From positions 124,001-188,000 of the forward strand of contig JAFEAQ010000004.1 of the NCBI GenBank assembly GCA_018266295.1: 64,000 nucleotides of DNA. Reading direction: 5' to 3'. Below are positions 26,889-35,125 of this stretch, in pieces. Position numbers and translations under genes: made by a program. The notes below the pieces were generated by a model. That model worked only from the letters and a program-made list of their open reading frames with translations. It did no database searches and had not been told where the DNA came from. This stretch comes from Bdellovibrionales bacterium. GTDB lineage: Bacteria; Bdellovibrionota; Bdellovibrionia; Bdellovibrionales; Bdellovibrionaceae. Positions within the stretch are counted from its first letter, which is position 1, and each line of letters opens with the position of its first letter.

Positions 26889-27329
26889 CTATTCGCCAAA
26901 CTTAGGATCAATTCCCTGACCGTTGGTAATAAGATTCTTAAGACTCTGAGTGATATAAAAATCCCAGCCACCCGAGCAAGCATCATAGCACTCAGACTGG
27001 CGAGTTAATCCGTGATGGGTGAAAACAATTTCCGTTTCTTTCCCCTTCGGCATAATCTCAAACACAATCTTTGTGCCCTTCCACTCGTTGATGGCACTGA
27101 CGCCGACATCTTCCACGCGCCAAACAACTTTTTCATTGGGAACAAGCTCAGTCACTTTCTGAGTGCTGTCGTGATAGTGCTTGTAACGGAAATTAAACTG
27201 AGATCCAACCTCCGAACCATCACCCTTCACTTCACCGACCCACCAGGCTTTGACGTCTCGGATCGCATCATAGGCTTCTTTCGGAGTCTTATTCACGGAA
27301 ATCGAAACTGTATAGTTTTTGGAACTCAT
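26889..27329 (-). CDS. SRPBCC (AHSA1-like) domain protein
   Basis: A 146-residue protein of the START/SRPBCC group: YTVSISVNKTPKEAYDAIRD, WWVGEVKGDGSEVGSQFNFR, the central VTELVPNEKVVWRV and the terminal helix GGWDFYITQSLKNLI. It lies 28 bases downstream of an HxlR regulator on the same strand, so the pair repeats the regulator-plus-SRPBCC arrangement seen twice elsewhere in the window. Ligand unknown. Confidence 0.85.
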   Translation of the reverse strand: MSSKNYTVSISVNKTPKEAYDAIRDVKAWWVGEVKGDGSEVGSQFNFRYKHYHDSTQKVTELVPNEKVVWRVEDVGVSAINEWKGTKIVFEIMPKGKETEIVFTHHGLTRQSECYDACSGGWDFYITQSLKNLITNGQGIDPKFGE

Positions 27330-27357
27330 GGGGGCCTCTTTCTGTTGTGCTGGTTTT

Positions 27358-27801
27358 TCATCCTAAGTATTCAGGAAAAAGTGGTTGTCCATTGCGCAAA
27401 CGTTCTTTGGCTTTCTCGCTAATTTTATGATTGTCGTCTTTAATCAACCCCATCAAACGCGGGATCAGCTTTGCCTCTGACTTGGAGTCATACTTCTCGC
27501 TCCAGACCATCATTTCAAACATGATCGGAATCAGATCGAGACCCTTTTCAGTCAGGATAAACTTACTGCGACGGGCATCTTCAGGATCGACGATTTTTTT
27601 AAGGATGCGCTCGTCTTCTAAAAGCTCTAACCGAGCAGCCAGAATATTCGTTGCAAAGCCCTCTTCAGATTTGAGGAACTCATTATAAGAGCTTTTCCCG
27701 CGAAAGACGATGTCGCGAAGAACCAATAGAGTCCACTTATCCCCAAAGGACTCAAGGCAGAAGTTAATAGGACAGTGGGAACGGAGCTTCTTGTTCTTCA
27801 T
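27358..27801 (-). CDS. HxlR-family transcriptional regulator
   Basis: A 147-residue winged-helix protein. The signature CPINFCLESFGDKWTLLVLRD (Cys, then GDKWT) and the wing region FATNILAARLELLEDERILK are those of HxlR. The family responds to reactive aldehydes, quinones or hypochlorite in several species. Two N-terminal cysteines (Cys10 and Cys15 region) might be redox sensors. The ATG chosen is six codons inside the longest frame. A perfect dyad sits between this gene and the divergent EthD gene, the likely operator. Confidence 0.9.
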   Translation of the reverse strand: MKNKKLRSHCPINFCLESFGDKWTLLVLRDIVFRGKSSYNEFLKSEEGFATNILAARLELLEDERILKKIVDPEDARRSKFILTEKGLDLIPIMFEMMVWSEKYDSKSEAKLIPRLMGLIKDDNHKISEKAKERLRNGQPLFPEYLG

Positions 27802-27817
27802 ATGATACAGTTTACAC

Positions 27818-27842
27818 ATTAACTTGCAAAATACAAGTTAAT
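27818..27842. promoter_or_regulatory. Perfect 9-bp inverted repeat, likely HxlR operator
   Basis: ATTAACTTG-N7-CAAGTTAAT is a perfect dyad placed between the divergent starts of the HxlR gene (27,801) and the EthD gene (27,870). A promoter-like TTGCAA (27824-27829) and TAATCT (27847-27852) with a 17-base spacer face the EthD gene and overlap the dyad. Confidence 0.7.
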
Positions 27843-27869
27843 TGCCTAATCTGAAACAGAGAGGTATTT

Positions 27870-28196
27870 ATGGCAAGAATGTTAGTGATCTATAAAACTC
27901 CTAAAGACATCGCAGCCTTTGAAAAGCACTACTGGGATGTGCATATTCCTTTAGCCAAGGGCCTGCCGGGCCTCAGAAAATATGAAGTCAGCCGTGGGCC
28001 TATTGCCGTGGCCAGTGGAGATAAGAATACCTATCTCATTGCGACTCTCTATTTTGATTCTATGGATGCGATTAAAGAAGCCTTTGCCTCAGAATGCGGG
28101 CAAGCATGCGCGAAGGACCGCCGAATCCTCGCACCTAACGATGAAGATGTGCAGATGTTTCTTTTCGGAGACGTCGTGACGGCTTATAGTTCGTAA
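27870..28196 (+). CDS. EthD-family protein
   Basis: A 108-residue ferredoxin-like alpha-beta barrel protein. The EthD signature is visible at both ends: MLVIYKTPKDIAAFEKHYWD followed by VHIPLAKGLPGLRKYEVSRG, then the late LYFDSMDAIKEAF. Related proteins assist in degradation of ethers or act in polyketide cyclisation. It is divergent from an HxlR regulator and shares its operator, so it is probably the target gene of that regulator. Confidence 0.85.
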   Translation: MARMLVIYKTPKDIAAFEKHYWDVHIPLAKGLPGLRKYEVSRGPIAVASGDKNTYLIATLYFDSMDAIKEAFASECGQACAKDRRILAPNDEDVQMFLFGDVVTAYSS

Positions 28197-28209
28197 ATAA
28201 TCAGCCGCT

Positions 28210-28231
28210 AGGGGGAGGTTTCCCTTCCCCT
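28210..28231. terminator. Hairpin between convergent genes
   Basis: An imperfect stem (AGGGGGAGG / CCTTCCCCT) sits between the converging EthD and methyltransferase genes. There is no T run, so its role as a terminator is tentative. Confidence 0.4.
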
Positions 28232-28241
28232 GTGCTTCAAA

Positions 28242-29036
28242 TTATATCTTTCTCAACACAGGAACCATTCGCCACGAATGTTCCTCATTGTTAAACGGCA
28301 TCGCCAAATTCATTCCGCCATAGTACTCGACGATTTCAAAAACACCCGAAGCTGTAACGAGCGCCGCGAACTCGGTCGCCGTAAAACATCGTTGCAGAGA
28401 CCGATCATGCAGAATACCCGTCTTATCGCCATCTTGATATTCAAGCACCACTGACACTTCAGTCAGCTGAGTGATGGGATTAAATTTATCATCAGCACCA
28501 CCCCAGGTGACTTTCACCTTGATGCCTTCTCGTTCCATATTCCATTCATTCACAGTCGTCTTAGAGATATCAAACACCGACTTAGGATGACTCATCTCTA
28601 GAACGTAAAGACCACCAGGGTTTAACACCTTTGCAACAGAGTGAAGATGTTCAATGACTTGCGCATTCGTTAGCAAATAGGAAGTTGAATCCATCAGCAA
28701 CGCTGCCATGTCATAGGTCTTTGAAGATTGATAGGTGACCATATCAGCGCAATCGCAATCTAGCGATACTCCTAGAACAAGAGACTTCATCTTCGCGTAG
28801 TCGGCCATTTCTTGCGAAAGATCGACAGCAGTCACCTGCCTAAGGCTCTTTGCCAACTCTAGACAATGAAGAGCCGGACCGGCGCCAAACTCGATGAACG
28901 ACGCCAACTTACGCTGCGAGTGTTTTAAAAACAAACCTTCGAGGAACGCGCATTCCTTCGGGACATCTTTAAAATCAAACGCGATGTCATAATATTTTGA
29001 AAACGAATAGAGACCTTCGTGAAATTTTGATTCCAT
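28242..29036 (-). CDS. Class I SAM-dependent methyltransferase
   Basis: A 264-residue protein. Motif I is SFIEFGAGPALHCLELAK (about 46-63), the post-I acidic strand is VTAVDLSQEMADYAK, and later motifs are DMAALLMDSTSYLL and KVLNPGGLYVLEMSHP. These define a Rossmann-fold SAM methyltransferase. The start is fixed by a TGGAG site seven bases upstream. The substrate cannot be told. A 95-base A/T-rich stretch upstream contains no gene. Confidence 0.9.
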   Translation of the reverse strand: MESKFHEGLYSFSKYYDIAFDFKDVPKECAFLEGLFLKHSQRKLASFIEFGAGPALHCLELAKSLRQVTAVDLSQEMADYAKMKSLVLGVSLDCDCADMVTYQSSKTYDMAALLMDSTSYLLTNAQVIEHLHSVAKVLNPGGLYVLEMSHPKSVFDISKTTVNEWNMEREGIKVKVTWGGADDKFNPITQLTEVSVVLEYQDGDKTGILHDRSLQRCFTATEFAALVTASGVFEIVEYYGGMNLAMPFNNEEHSWRMVPVLRKI

Positions 29037-29188
29037 GACTAACTCCAAATTAAATTTAATAAAAATAGATACAGACCACGATGCCGTAGCCAATAGAGAG
29101 AAAAATGAGATTTTAGGAACTAGTTATTCATTTGATGGAGCGAAGTTAGAATAAGAGTGCCGTGCCGTCAATAAGGGAGTTTAGTTCC

Positions 29189-29590
29189 CTACCCCTTTAC
29201 GCCAGCCCACTTGAAAGCCTCTTCGGCCTTCATAAAAGATCGAAACTCAATTATCTTGCCATTTTTTAAAGTAAAGGCGTCGGCTACGCGTCCATCGATC
29301 CACTCTGTTTTATTTTTCAGCCTGACGTGCACATGCACGAGCACAACAACCTTGTCGCCTTCAGAAATGAAACGCTCAGGATTGCAACTTCCTTCAGCCC
29401 AAGTCGAACGACCTTGCGATATATGCGCACTCATTTCAGAAAGACCGCGAAACCTGCCTGCTGACGGAGTCCCTTCGAACTCGACCCGCTCAATTTGTGG
29501 ATCAAGGCACTCGAGTGCCGCAGGAACATCGTTTTGGTTGAGGGCAGCGTAGAATTTTTTGACTACTTCGATCTCGTTTTTATTCGGCAT
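29189..29590 (-). CDS. SnoaL-like (NTF2 fold) protein
   Basis: A 133-residue protein of the nuclear-transport-factor-2 fold. It starts EIEVVKKFYAALNQNDVPAA with LECLDPQIERVEF, and later VVVLVHVHVRLKN and VADAFTLKNGKIIEFRSF, which are the usual SnoaL-like ketosteroid isomerase landmarks. Such proteins are small-molecule isomerases, hydrolases or binding proteins. A start three codons upstream is also possible. Single gene. Confidence 0.85.
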   Translation of the reverse strand: MPNKNEIEVVKKFYAALNQNDVPAALECLDPQIERVEFEGTPSAGRFRGLSEMSAHISQGRSTWAEGSCNPERFISEGDKVVVLVHVHVRLKNKTEWIDGRVADAFTLKNGKIIEFRSFMKAEEAFKWAGVKG

Positions 29591-29632
29591 GAGGGTCACT
29601 CTACATTTTGAAATTATTCAGACCAAGTGAAT

Positions 29633-29869
29633 TTAGAAATGCTTTGCGCTAAATGCTCGACCCGAACCTGATTTTAGATATTTTTCGAATGCTCTTGCTT
29701 TGGATTCTTCTGCGAACCAAATGCATAGTTCCATTTTCCATGGCTTGTACTTGTTCGTGTGTGGGGATTTGCCGGCGTTGTGGTCTGCCAAGCGCTGCTT
29801 GGGATTATCAGTGATGCCTGAGTAGATTTGATTTGGACATGGAATGCTTCTTAAGCGGTAAACATACAT
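29633..29869 (-). CDS. GIY-YIG endonuclease domain protein
   Basis: A 78-residue protein that is a lone GIY-YIG domain. The family motif is modified: MYVYRLRSIPC and QIYSGITDNPKQRLADHNAG, followed by KPWKMELCIWFAEESKARAF and the conserved Glu in FEKYLKSGSGRAF. Its size fits the UPF0213/YhbQ-type single-domain group. The usual GIY is replaced by MYVYR, but YSGIT with the Arg is intact. Function likely in DNA processing; no details known. Confidence 0.85.
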   Translation of the reverse strand: MYVYRLRSIPCPNQIYSGITDNPKQRLADHNAGKSPHTNKYKPWKMELCIWFAEESKARAFEKYLKSGSGRAFSAKHF

Positions 29870-30037
29870 GCGACTTGCGCATTGCAAACATTATTCTTAG
29901 CTGTAATTGAAATAAAGCGAATTACCGGTCCGGCCTACGCTAAAGCTTCGGCGGACAACCTTCGCGTTCTCGGACATAGCCCACACTAACTTTTGAAAAA
30001 CCTGTGGCCCGCCAGCCGAAGCTCGCAGAGCGAAGGT

Positions 30038-30389
30038 TGGTGGAGGCGGGGGGAATTGAACCCCCGTCCGCAAGCGATCCACGATAAGGCGCTACATACT
30101 TAGCCGGTAATTTAATTTGGTTGTGCGTCTTCTACCGACAGAATCCGCACACAACATTTTTCGCAGCTTTATCTCGGCCCTAGCGCTGCGAAACCCACTA
30201 GAGCCTTGGTAACTAATGACGAACTGATCTCGCGGCGTCACCACTAGCGAGGGCTCGTGCGCTTAAATTAAATTAAGCTGCAAGTGCGTAATCGTTGCCA
30301 ATTACAAAGTGTATGTTTTTAACGAGGTCCTCATACTCCCCGGTATGCTCCTTATGCTTCAGCACCCACGTCGAAGCCGTGTCGCCCCC
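30038..30389 (-). ncRNA. ssrA: Transfer-messenger RNA (tmRNA)
   Basis: The 5' end starts GGGGGCGACACGGCTTCGAC, and the 3' end has a T-arm GGGTTCAATTCCCCC and the terminal CCA encoded in the DNA, as in tmRNA. The tag reading frame lies at 30273-30299 (minus strand) and encodes GNDYALAA then TAA, so tagged proteins end A-GNDYALAA and become substrates of ClpXP and Lon. Length is about 352 bases. Confidence 0.96.
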
Positions 30390-30676
30390 ACATCAGGATC
30401 GCGAGTATATCACAATCCTGTTCAATTCAAAAAAACTAGTAATCATGTCCGAAATTTTGGTGATCTCAAGTGAAAACGTCACTTTTCGCTGGGGGCAAAA
30501 TATCCCCAACTTGTCATGATTTTGTCCAAATCTTTACAAGTTTTGATTGTGTGCACGGGACATTCTGACACAAAACGGACTCAAATCGCCAAGTTATCAA
30601 CCGTCTCCACAGAGTTATCCACAGACTTGCTCAAAATTTGGAGATTTTATGGCCCTCTTTTTAAGATTCTTAAATT
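30390..30676. other. Intergenic stretch with DnaA-box-like sites
   Basis: The gap between tmRNA and the TIGR02147 gene has no recognisable ORF. It includes a perfect TTATCCACA (30615-30623), matching the DnaA-box consensus, and a weaker TTATCAACC (30594-30602) in the same orientation 21 bases apart. The remainder is A/T rich and probably carries the promoter of tmRNA. Confidence 0.4.
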
Positions 30677-31624
30677 CTAGTGCGATGAATCATCTTTGCT
30701 GTTTTTGTCAGCAGAAACGGCGTTTGTCACCGGGAAAAGTTGGATGTTCAGTTGGTAAACCTTCTCACCTTTTGATGAAGAACGCGCAATCGAATTGTCT
30801 TTATTGATTTGTTTGCGCATCTGACGAAGCTTGAACTTCACTTCTTCAAACTCTTGCTTCGTCATACTCAACGTCAACGTACCGAACTCGCGCTCGTTCG
30901 CAGCATCCTGATACAAAGATTCTAAGCCCAAGTACATGAGCTGAGCTTGCAGTTTCCTTACGAGTGCTACTGGAACATCTTCCGCCGACTCAATCAGCGC
31001 GCGAGCTTTGCGCACTTCCTGAGTTTCTGGATCTAGCACCAGCTCGCCCGAGTTAAAGAGACTCTGCAACGCTTGCTCAATTTCATCTTCAGAAGCTTTA
31101 CCGCGAAGAAGATCCTTGAGAGTTTTTGTGTCGTACTTCACGCCCTCTTGATCCACCATCGCGTAGATCACCCATGCGGCCCAGCTCGGGATCTTTTCCC
31201 AAGTCTTTTTGTCGATCTCGCCGGTTTTGAGCTTGGCCTGCACTCGGTGTTCCGAAAGTTTTTTAAGGAACATATTCCTATCCGCAGGATCTGTCGCCTG
31301 CCCGTATGCCACGAGCAAATCGAAATCTTCTGTGGCTTCTTTATTAAGACCCAAAGCTTTGGCGAATTTCAAAACCATCTCTTCTGAAAGATTGCGACGG
31401 CCCTCGATGATCATTTTTAAATAGTTCGGTGATTTGATATTCGCGCCGGCAGAAAACGCCGCGTAGTTATAAGGGCGAAGATCGCTCGCCGTGAGTTTAC
31501 GTTTGTATTCAAAGAAACTCGCCAGGTATTGGCGGAAATCCATGTAATCTGAAACCTGCGGGACAGGAATGGAAGTATTCGAATTGGCTGCAGTCTTTGC
31601 AAACTCAAGCTGTGTTCCGTGCAT
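30677..31624 (-). CDS. TIGR02147 (DUF4423) family protein
   Basis: A 315-residue cytoplasmic protein of the TIGR02147 family, common in Bdellovibrio and related groups. The N-terminal segment SDYMDFRQYLASFFEYKR and FSAGANIKSPNYLKMIIEGRRN, then LSEEMVLKFAKALGLNKEA, look like a helix-turn-helix with additional helices. The C-terminal part has the DUF4423 segment LTLSMTKQEFEEVKFKLRQM and ends with YQLNIQLFPVT. Members are thought to be transcriptional regulators, but no function is shown. Single gene on its strand. Confidence 0.85.
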   Translation of the reverse strand: MHGTQLEFAKTAANSNTSIPVPQVSDYMDFRQYLASFFEYKRKLTASDLRPYNYAAFSAGANIKSPNYLKMIIEGRRNLSEEMVLKFAKALGLNKEATEDFDLLVAYGQATDPADRNMFLKKLSEHRVQAKLKTGEIDKKTWEKIPSWAAWVIYAMVDQEGVKYDTKTLKDLLRGKASEDEIEQALQSLFNSGELVLDPETQEVRKARALIESAEDVPVALVRKLQAQLMYLGLESLYQDAANEREFGTLTLSMTKQEFEEVKFKLRQMRKQINKDNSIARSSSKGEKVYQLNIQLFPVTNAVSADKNSKDDSSH

Positions 31625-31683
31625 AGAATCGAGCTCCTTTTTCTATGCCTATAAGTGGACCACAGGGATTTTCGGCCTGACAA

Positions 31684-31722
31684 CAAAAAAAAACGGGGCG
31701 GCTCTTTGAAAAGGCCGCCCCG
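31684..31722 (-). terminator. Rho-independent terminator of the proline-rich lipoprotein gene
   Basis: The stem CGGGGCGG / CCGCCCCG with an extended loop is followed on the minus strand by a long T run (31684-31693). It ends transcription of the lipoprotein gene upstream. Confidence 0.85.
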
Positions 31723-31751
31723 CAAAGGAAAGAAGCTTTTAGCTTGTAATT

Positions 31752-33062
31752 TTACTTTAAATTCAAGTTATCTTCGTTTGGCTCAACAGTTGGTTTAATG
31801 ATGCGCATAACAGTAAGCTTGAATGGCTCTGGTGTGTAACCAACGCGCTTTCGCATTTTCAACGCAATACGTACCTGACCCAAACCGTTGTTGTTCACGA
31901 TTTGCGCGCTGCCAATAAAATTAGCCAAATCAAATTTGTAACCAGCTAAGTTATCAAGATCCAGAGAGTCCTGCATTTCAGCGGTACGGTCTGCGCGAAT
32001 ATCCACAGAAGTCCCCGCATCCGGAGCGAGCAACGGACCACCCAACGAAATCAACTGGCGGTTTTCACCAATCAATTGAGCTTCGAAACCAGAGCGGCCA
32101 TTGACAACCTCGAAAGATTTCAACACCACTTTTTTCAACTTCATATCAGTATTAGCTTCGTTATGAGAGTTGATAAAGAAGTCACGGATGTTATCGTACT
32201 CCGGGTTGCCAGAACTTTTCGTAATGCTCGCGCGAATATCCGCCAATGATTGACGGAACAAAATCGCTACAGCGGCACGGCCGCCACTTGAATTCCCCAA
32301 GGCTACCGGAGCCGGAGCTGGCGCTGGAGCTTCAAGAACGAGGCGTGCAAAAATAGTTTCGCAGCCGCCATCTTGATCAAGGCATTTCATTTTGCCGCTG
32401 ATTGTTTGCTCGCCCGTTGTTTTCAAGCCGTTTCTGCCTTTGGCAAGACGCAGTTTTGAGGCGCCTTCACCCTCAGAGATTCCACCGGCAAGAACGTAGT
32501 TCTTCAAGTTTTGACCTTCTTTAATTTTTAAAGTGATCACAACATCACCGGTTTCAGGATCGCGGCTCAGATGCGCAGAACGAATACTTTGCGCAGCATC
32601 TAAGTTGCGAGCTTTAACGCTGGCATCCAAATTAGGGTCTTCATTTCTCAGACGGAGATAAGTCAAAAGTTTGTCTGTTGAGGAGCCCGTATAGAAAAGA
32701 CCATCCGGATCGGTCATGCCCGTATAACGTTTATCAAAATCATTGCTGTCGATAGCGCGAGGATCAACTGGTTCGTATCCAGAATCATCATCAAGAGGAT
32801 CCTTGAGTATTGTTTGATCTGGGTTTGGCGCCCCTTGCTCCGAGGGAGTTGGCGTCGGTGTTGTACCTGGCGCTGTTGGGCCTGGCAAATCGACGCCGCC
32901 GCCTGGGTTACTCATGTTATCAACTGTCGTTGTTGTCTTCGGAGCCTCTGGCGGAGGCTGTGGTCCACGGACCTCTTTCTTCTCACCGCATGCAGAAAGC
33001 GCGACAACAGCCAATACTGTTGCTAAATACTTAATTGTTTTAATGTGAATCCCTGAACCCAT
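31752..33062 (-). CDS. Large proline-rich lipoprotein
   Basis: A 436-residue exported protein. The start is fixed by TTGGAGGG upstream. A signal peptide ends with lipobox LSAC. A flexible Pro/Thr/Gly-rich linker follows (PGPTAPGTTPTPTPSEQ), then two globular beta-rich regions (about 135-260 and 300-430) with a linker of Ala-Pro repeats (LEAPAPAPAPVALG) between them. No known family motif. The design suggests an anchored surface or periplasmic protein. A terminator follows. In the 325-base gap upstream no other gene was seen. Confidence 0.75.
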   Translation of the reverse strand: MGSGIHIKTIKYLATVLAVVALSACGEKKEVRGPQPPPEAPKTTTTVDNMSNPGGGVDLPGPTAPGTTPTPTPSEQGAPNPDQTILKDPLDDDSGYEPVDPRAIDSNDFDKRYTGMTDPDGLFYTGSSTDKLLTYLRLRNEDPNLDASVKARNLDAAQSIRSAHLSRDPETGDVVITLKIKEGQNLKNYVLAGGISEGEGASKLRLAKGRNGLKTTGEQTISGKMKCLDQDGGCETIFARLVLEAPAPAPAPVALGNSSGGRAAVAILFRQSLADIRASITKSSGNPEYDNIRDFFINSHNEANTDMKLKKVVLKSFEVVNGRSGFEAQLIGENRQLISLGGPLLAPDAGTSVDIRADRTAEMQDSLDLDNLAGYKFDLANFIGSAQIVNNNGLGQVRIALKMRKRVGYTPEPFKLTVMRIIKPTVEPNEDNLNLK

Positions 33063-33387
33063 AAATAGGCCCTCCAATTTTTATATCCAGCAAGGCATTG
33101 AGCAAGCCGTAGGCCAAAAATTGTCATGGCTGTATTGTAATTTAGAGCCAGTAGAAGCTCTTTAGATCAGATTTTCGCGGAAAGAATTTCAGCCTTGTTA
33201 AAAAAGTTGTCACTTGAGAAGACGCTTCCACTGCACGTTTCAAGTCTCTAACAAACTCTTAGACGACTATAGAAAAAATGCCGAAGTGTGACTCCGAAAC
33301 AATTTCCATCATTATTCAATTGATAAATCGAACAAAAAAATGTAGATTTGCGATAAATATTTTTCAATTTACGGAAGTGGCACGTTT
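33063..33387. other. Divergent promoter region without gene
   Basis: This 325-base A/T-rich gap lies between the start of the lipoprotein gene and the XRE gene. Two near-identical 8-mers TGATAAAT and CGATAAAT lie about 30 bases apart (near 33,323 and 33,351), a possible XRE binding pair. No ORF with a ribosome binding site was found. Confidence 0.4.
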
Positions 33388-33657
33388 ATGGATTTATCAA
33401 AATTTTTAAAAGAAAAACGACTTCAAGCGGGTCTTTCTCAAGGTGCGGTAGCTAAGAAACTTGGTTACACAAGCCCACAATTTGTAAGCAACTGGGAACG
33501 CGGTCTTTCGCAACCGCCAGTAGCAACTCTTCGCAAGATCGCTCAGATCTACAACATCTCCGCAAACGATATGTTTGATGTTATGTTGAAAGCGACAATT
33601 GACCAAGTGACTGCTGAGTTGACTGAAAAGTTCTATAAGCAATCTAAAGCAAAGTAG
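33388..33657 (+). CDS. XRE-family helix-turn-helix protein
   Basis: An 89-residue DNA-binding protein with a single Cro/CI-type domain: LKEKRLQAGLSQGAVAKKLG, then SPQFVSNWERGLSQPPVATL and RKIAQIYNISANDMFDVML. The helix-turn-helix is complete, and a charged C-terminal helix (DQVTAELTEKFYKQSK) may serve dimerisation. It is followed at 6 bases by a gene of unknown function on the same strand, so it probably controls its own operon. Confidence 0.95.
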   Translation: MDLSKFLKEKRLQAGLSQGAVAKKLGYTSPQFVSNWERGLSQPPVATLRKIAQIYNISANDMFDVMLKATIDQVTAELTEKFYKQSKAK

Positions 33658-33663
33658 GAATTT

Positions 33664-34434
33664 ATGCAGGCAAGCACTGCGCTGATGAACAAATTCGAAA
33701 CCGAAGCAATTCGTCTAAACAGTGCTCTTGCTTTAGAGATTACACATCATATTGATCACGCTCACGGCCTATTACTCAAACGCGGCTACCCAACAAGAGC
33801 GTATACCAAGTCTGCGGTCGAAACTCTTCTGAGCTTCGACGAGACAAAGCAACTCCAAGTTCTCGATAACGCAAAAAAACTTCTCGGTGTTCTTAGTTCC
33901 ATGGAGCCTGAAATTTCTCCGGAGCCAGAAACTGAAATCGAAGACGGAGTTAACGAAGTGGGGTTGGCAAAAAAAGCTCTTTCTTGCTTTGGTTTCCGTG
34001 TTTCCGACGAGACGTGGGAACAAAAAGCTCAAGACCGCATTATCGAGATCTACAACCATCAAGGCGTTCAACTTCATCGCAGCCTCAACTTCTTTAAAAC
34101 TTGTGGCTATTCTCTTTTAGATTTGTGTGTGAACGAATGGTACGTCCTTTGGGAGCGCCCTAGCAGAGTCATGGAGCAACTAAACGCGATCGTGGCTCAA
34201 GTGATGAGCGGAGCTCCCCGCGCAAACACCGAGATGCCAGTAGGCCCTCACGTTGTTCGTGAAACTTATGATGATGGAACTACTCAGCCCTTCTTACCTC
34301 GTTCTATTATCGTTCAGTTTAGAGATATGTATCCGACGCTCAATGCCCGCAATGAAATCTGCGGCTTTGTCGTCACCTCCGAGGCACGACTCCTCAATGT
34401 CGGCGACGACGCCTTGAAACTCGATTTTATCTAA
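33664..34434 (+). CDS. Uncharacterised protein co-transcribed with XRE regulator
   Basis: A 256-residue cytoplasmic protein. A helical N-terminal half (about 1-90) is separated by an acidic linker (EPEISPEPETEIEDGVNE) from a C-terminal half with FGFRVSDETWEQKAQDRIIE and PVGPHVVRETYDDGTTQPFL. No known family was recognised. The end (RNEICGFVVTSEARLLNVGD) might be a small alpha-beta domain. Its position 6 bases after an XRE regulator suggests a functional pair, for example a regulator with an effector-sensing or protease partner, but this is inference only. Confidence 0.7.
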   Translation: MQASTALMNKFETEAIRLNSALALEITHHIDHAHGLLLKRGYPTRAYTKSAVETLLSFDETKQLQVLDNAKKLLGVLSSMEPEISPEPETEIEDGVNEVGLAKKALSCFGFRVSDETWEQKAQDRIIEIYNHQGVQLHRSLNFFKTCGYSLLDLCVNEWYVLWERPSRVMEQLNAIVAQVMSGAPRANTEMPVGPHVVRETYDDGTTQPFLPRSIIVQFRDMYPTLNARNEICGFVVTSEARLLNVGDDALKLDFI

Positions 34435-34438
34435 ACCC

Positions 34439-34469
34439 AAAGGCTGCTTTAAGCAGCCTTTGTTTTTTT
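34439..34469 (+). terminator. Rho-independent terminator overlapping the end of a converging gene
   Basis: AAAGGCTGC-TTTAA-GCAGCCTTT followed by GTTTTTTT gives a strong terminator for the XRE operon. The stop codon of the converging HDO gene lies inside the stem, so the last codons (Ala-Ala) are part of the hairpin. Confidence 0.85.
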
Positions 34470-35096
34470 CGCGTACTTCACCGCGATCTCATTCAACATC
34501 TTTGAGTACAGATAACCTGTTTGCTCAATATTTCTAATCAGGTCTTCGTAGTCCGCGGGCGGAATATCGCTCACCTTATCGCGGATTGTTTTAACGTGGC
34601 CGACATCTTCGGCCGCGTGCAAAGTAATAAAGCTGATGGTCTCGGGACCGTGAGCTTTACGCGCACGCTGAGTGATCATTTGACCACGATCACATGACAG
34701 TCTTTCTAAACACCAGAAGAATCCAAAGTGTGCAAACGGCGTTTGGTGCAAGAAGTGATACTGACTTTGGATCATCAACTGAGCTTCAGTTGTTTCGGGA
34801 ATGTCTTCGACTTTCCATTCCATGGCCTCGAAATCGCGATAAGCCATCATCTCGTGACCTGTTTCTTCGCGAAGATGATGCAAATAGAATTGATGGAAAG
34901 ATTCCTGATCAATTTTCATCAAGCCCGCTGACAACGTCAGAAAGCGCGTTGTGTGGCGGACCGTGTAGTAAGTCTGTCCCAACCATTGAGCATAACAAGC
35001 CTCGTCTTCCCAAGGAAACGCATCAACAGCATCAGCCATTTTCTTGACTGCGATTTCAAAAGCACCCTCTACGTCTTCAATTTTATATTTACGCAT
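34449..35096 (-). CDS. Haem-oxygenase-like diiron protein (HDO superfamily)
   Basis: A 215-residue all-helical protein of the iron-containing redox enzyme family. Likely iron ligands are the Glu/His set of LREETGHEMMAYRD (about 75-88), Glu131 in FWCLERLSC, and HAAEDVGHVK (about 160-169). These fit the haem-oxygenase-like diiron oxidase/oxygenase fold, whose members cut or oxidise small substrates (for example fatty acids or amino acids). The gene lies 29 bases downstream of a GNAT-like gene on the same strand. The pair may make or modify a small molecule. Confidence 0.8.
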   Translation of the reverse strand: MRKYKIEDVEGAFEIAVKKMADAVDAFPWEDEACYAQWLGQTYYTVRHTTRFLTLSAGLMKIDQESFHQFYLHHLREETGHEMMAYRDFEAMEWKVEDIPETTEAQLMIQSQYHFLHQTPFAHFGFFWCLERLSCDRGQMITQRARKAHGPETISFITLHAAEDVGHVKTIRDKVSDIPPADYEDLIRNIEQTGYLYSKMLNEIAVKYAKKTKAA

Positions 35097-35125
35097 GACA
35101 ACTCCTCCGTGAGTTATATTTAAAA

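Noticed and set aside
30390-30676. Replication origin suggested by DnaA boxes
   Set aside because: Only two sites, no AT-rich unwinding cluster, and no dnaA, dnaN or gyr genes nearby.
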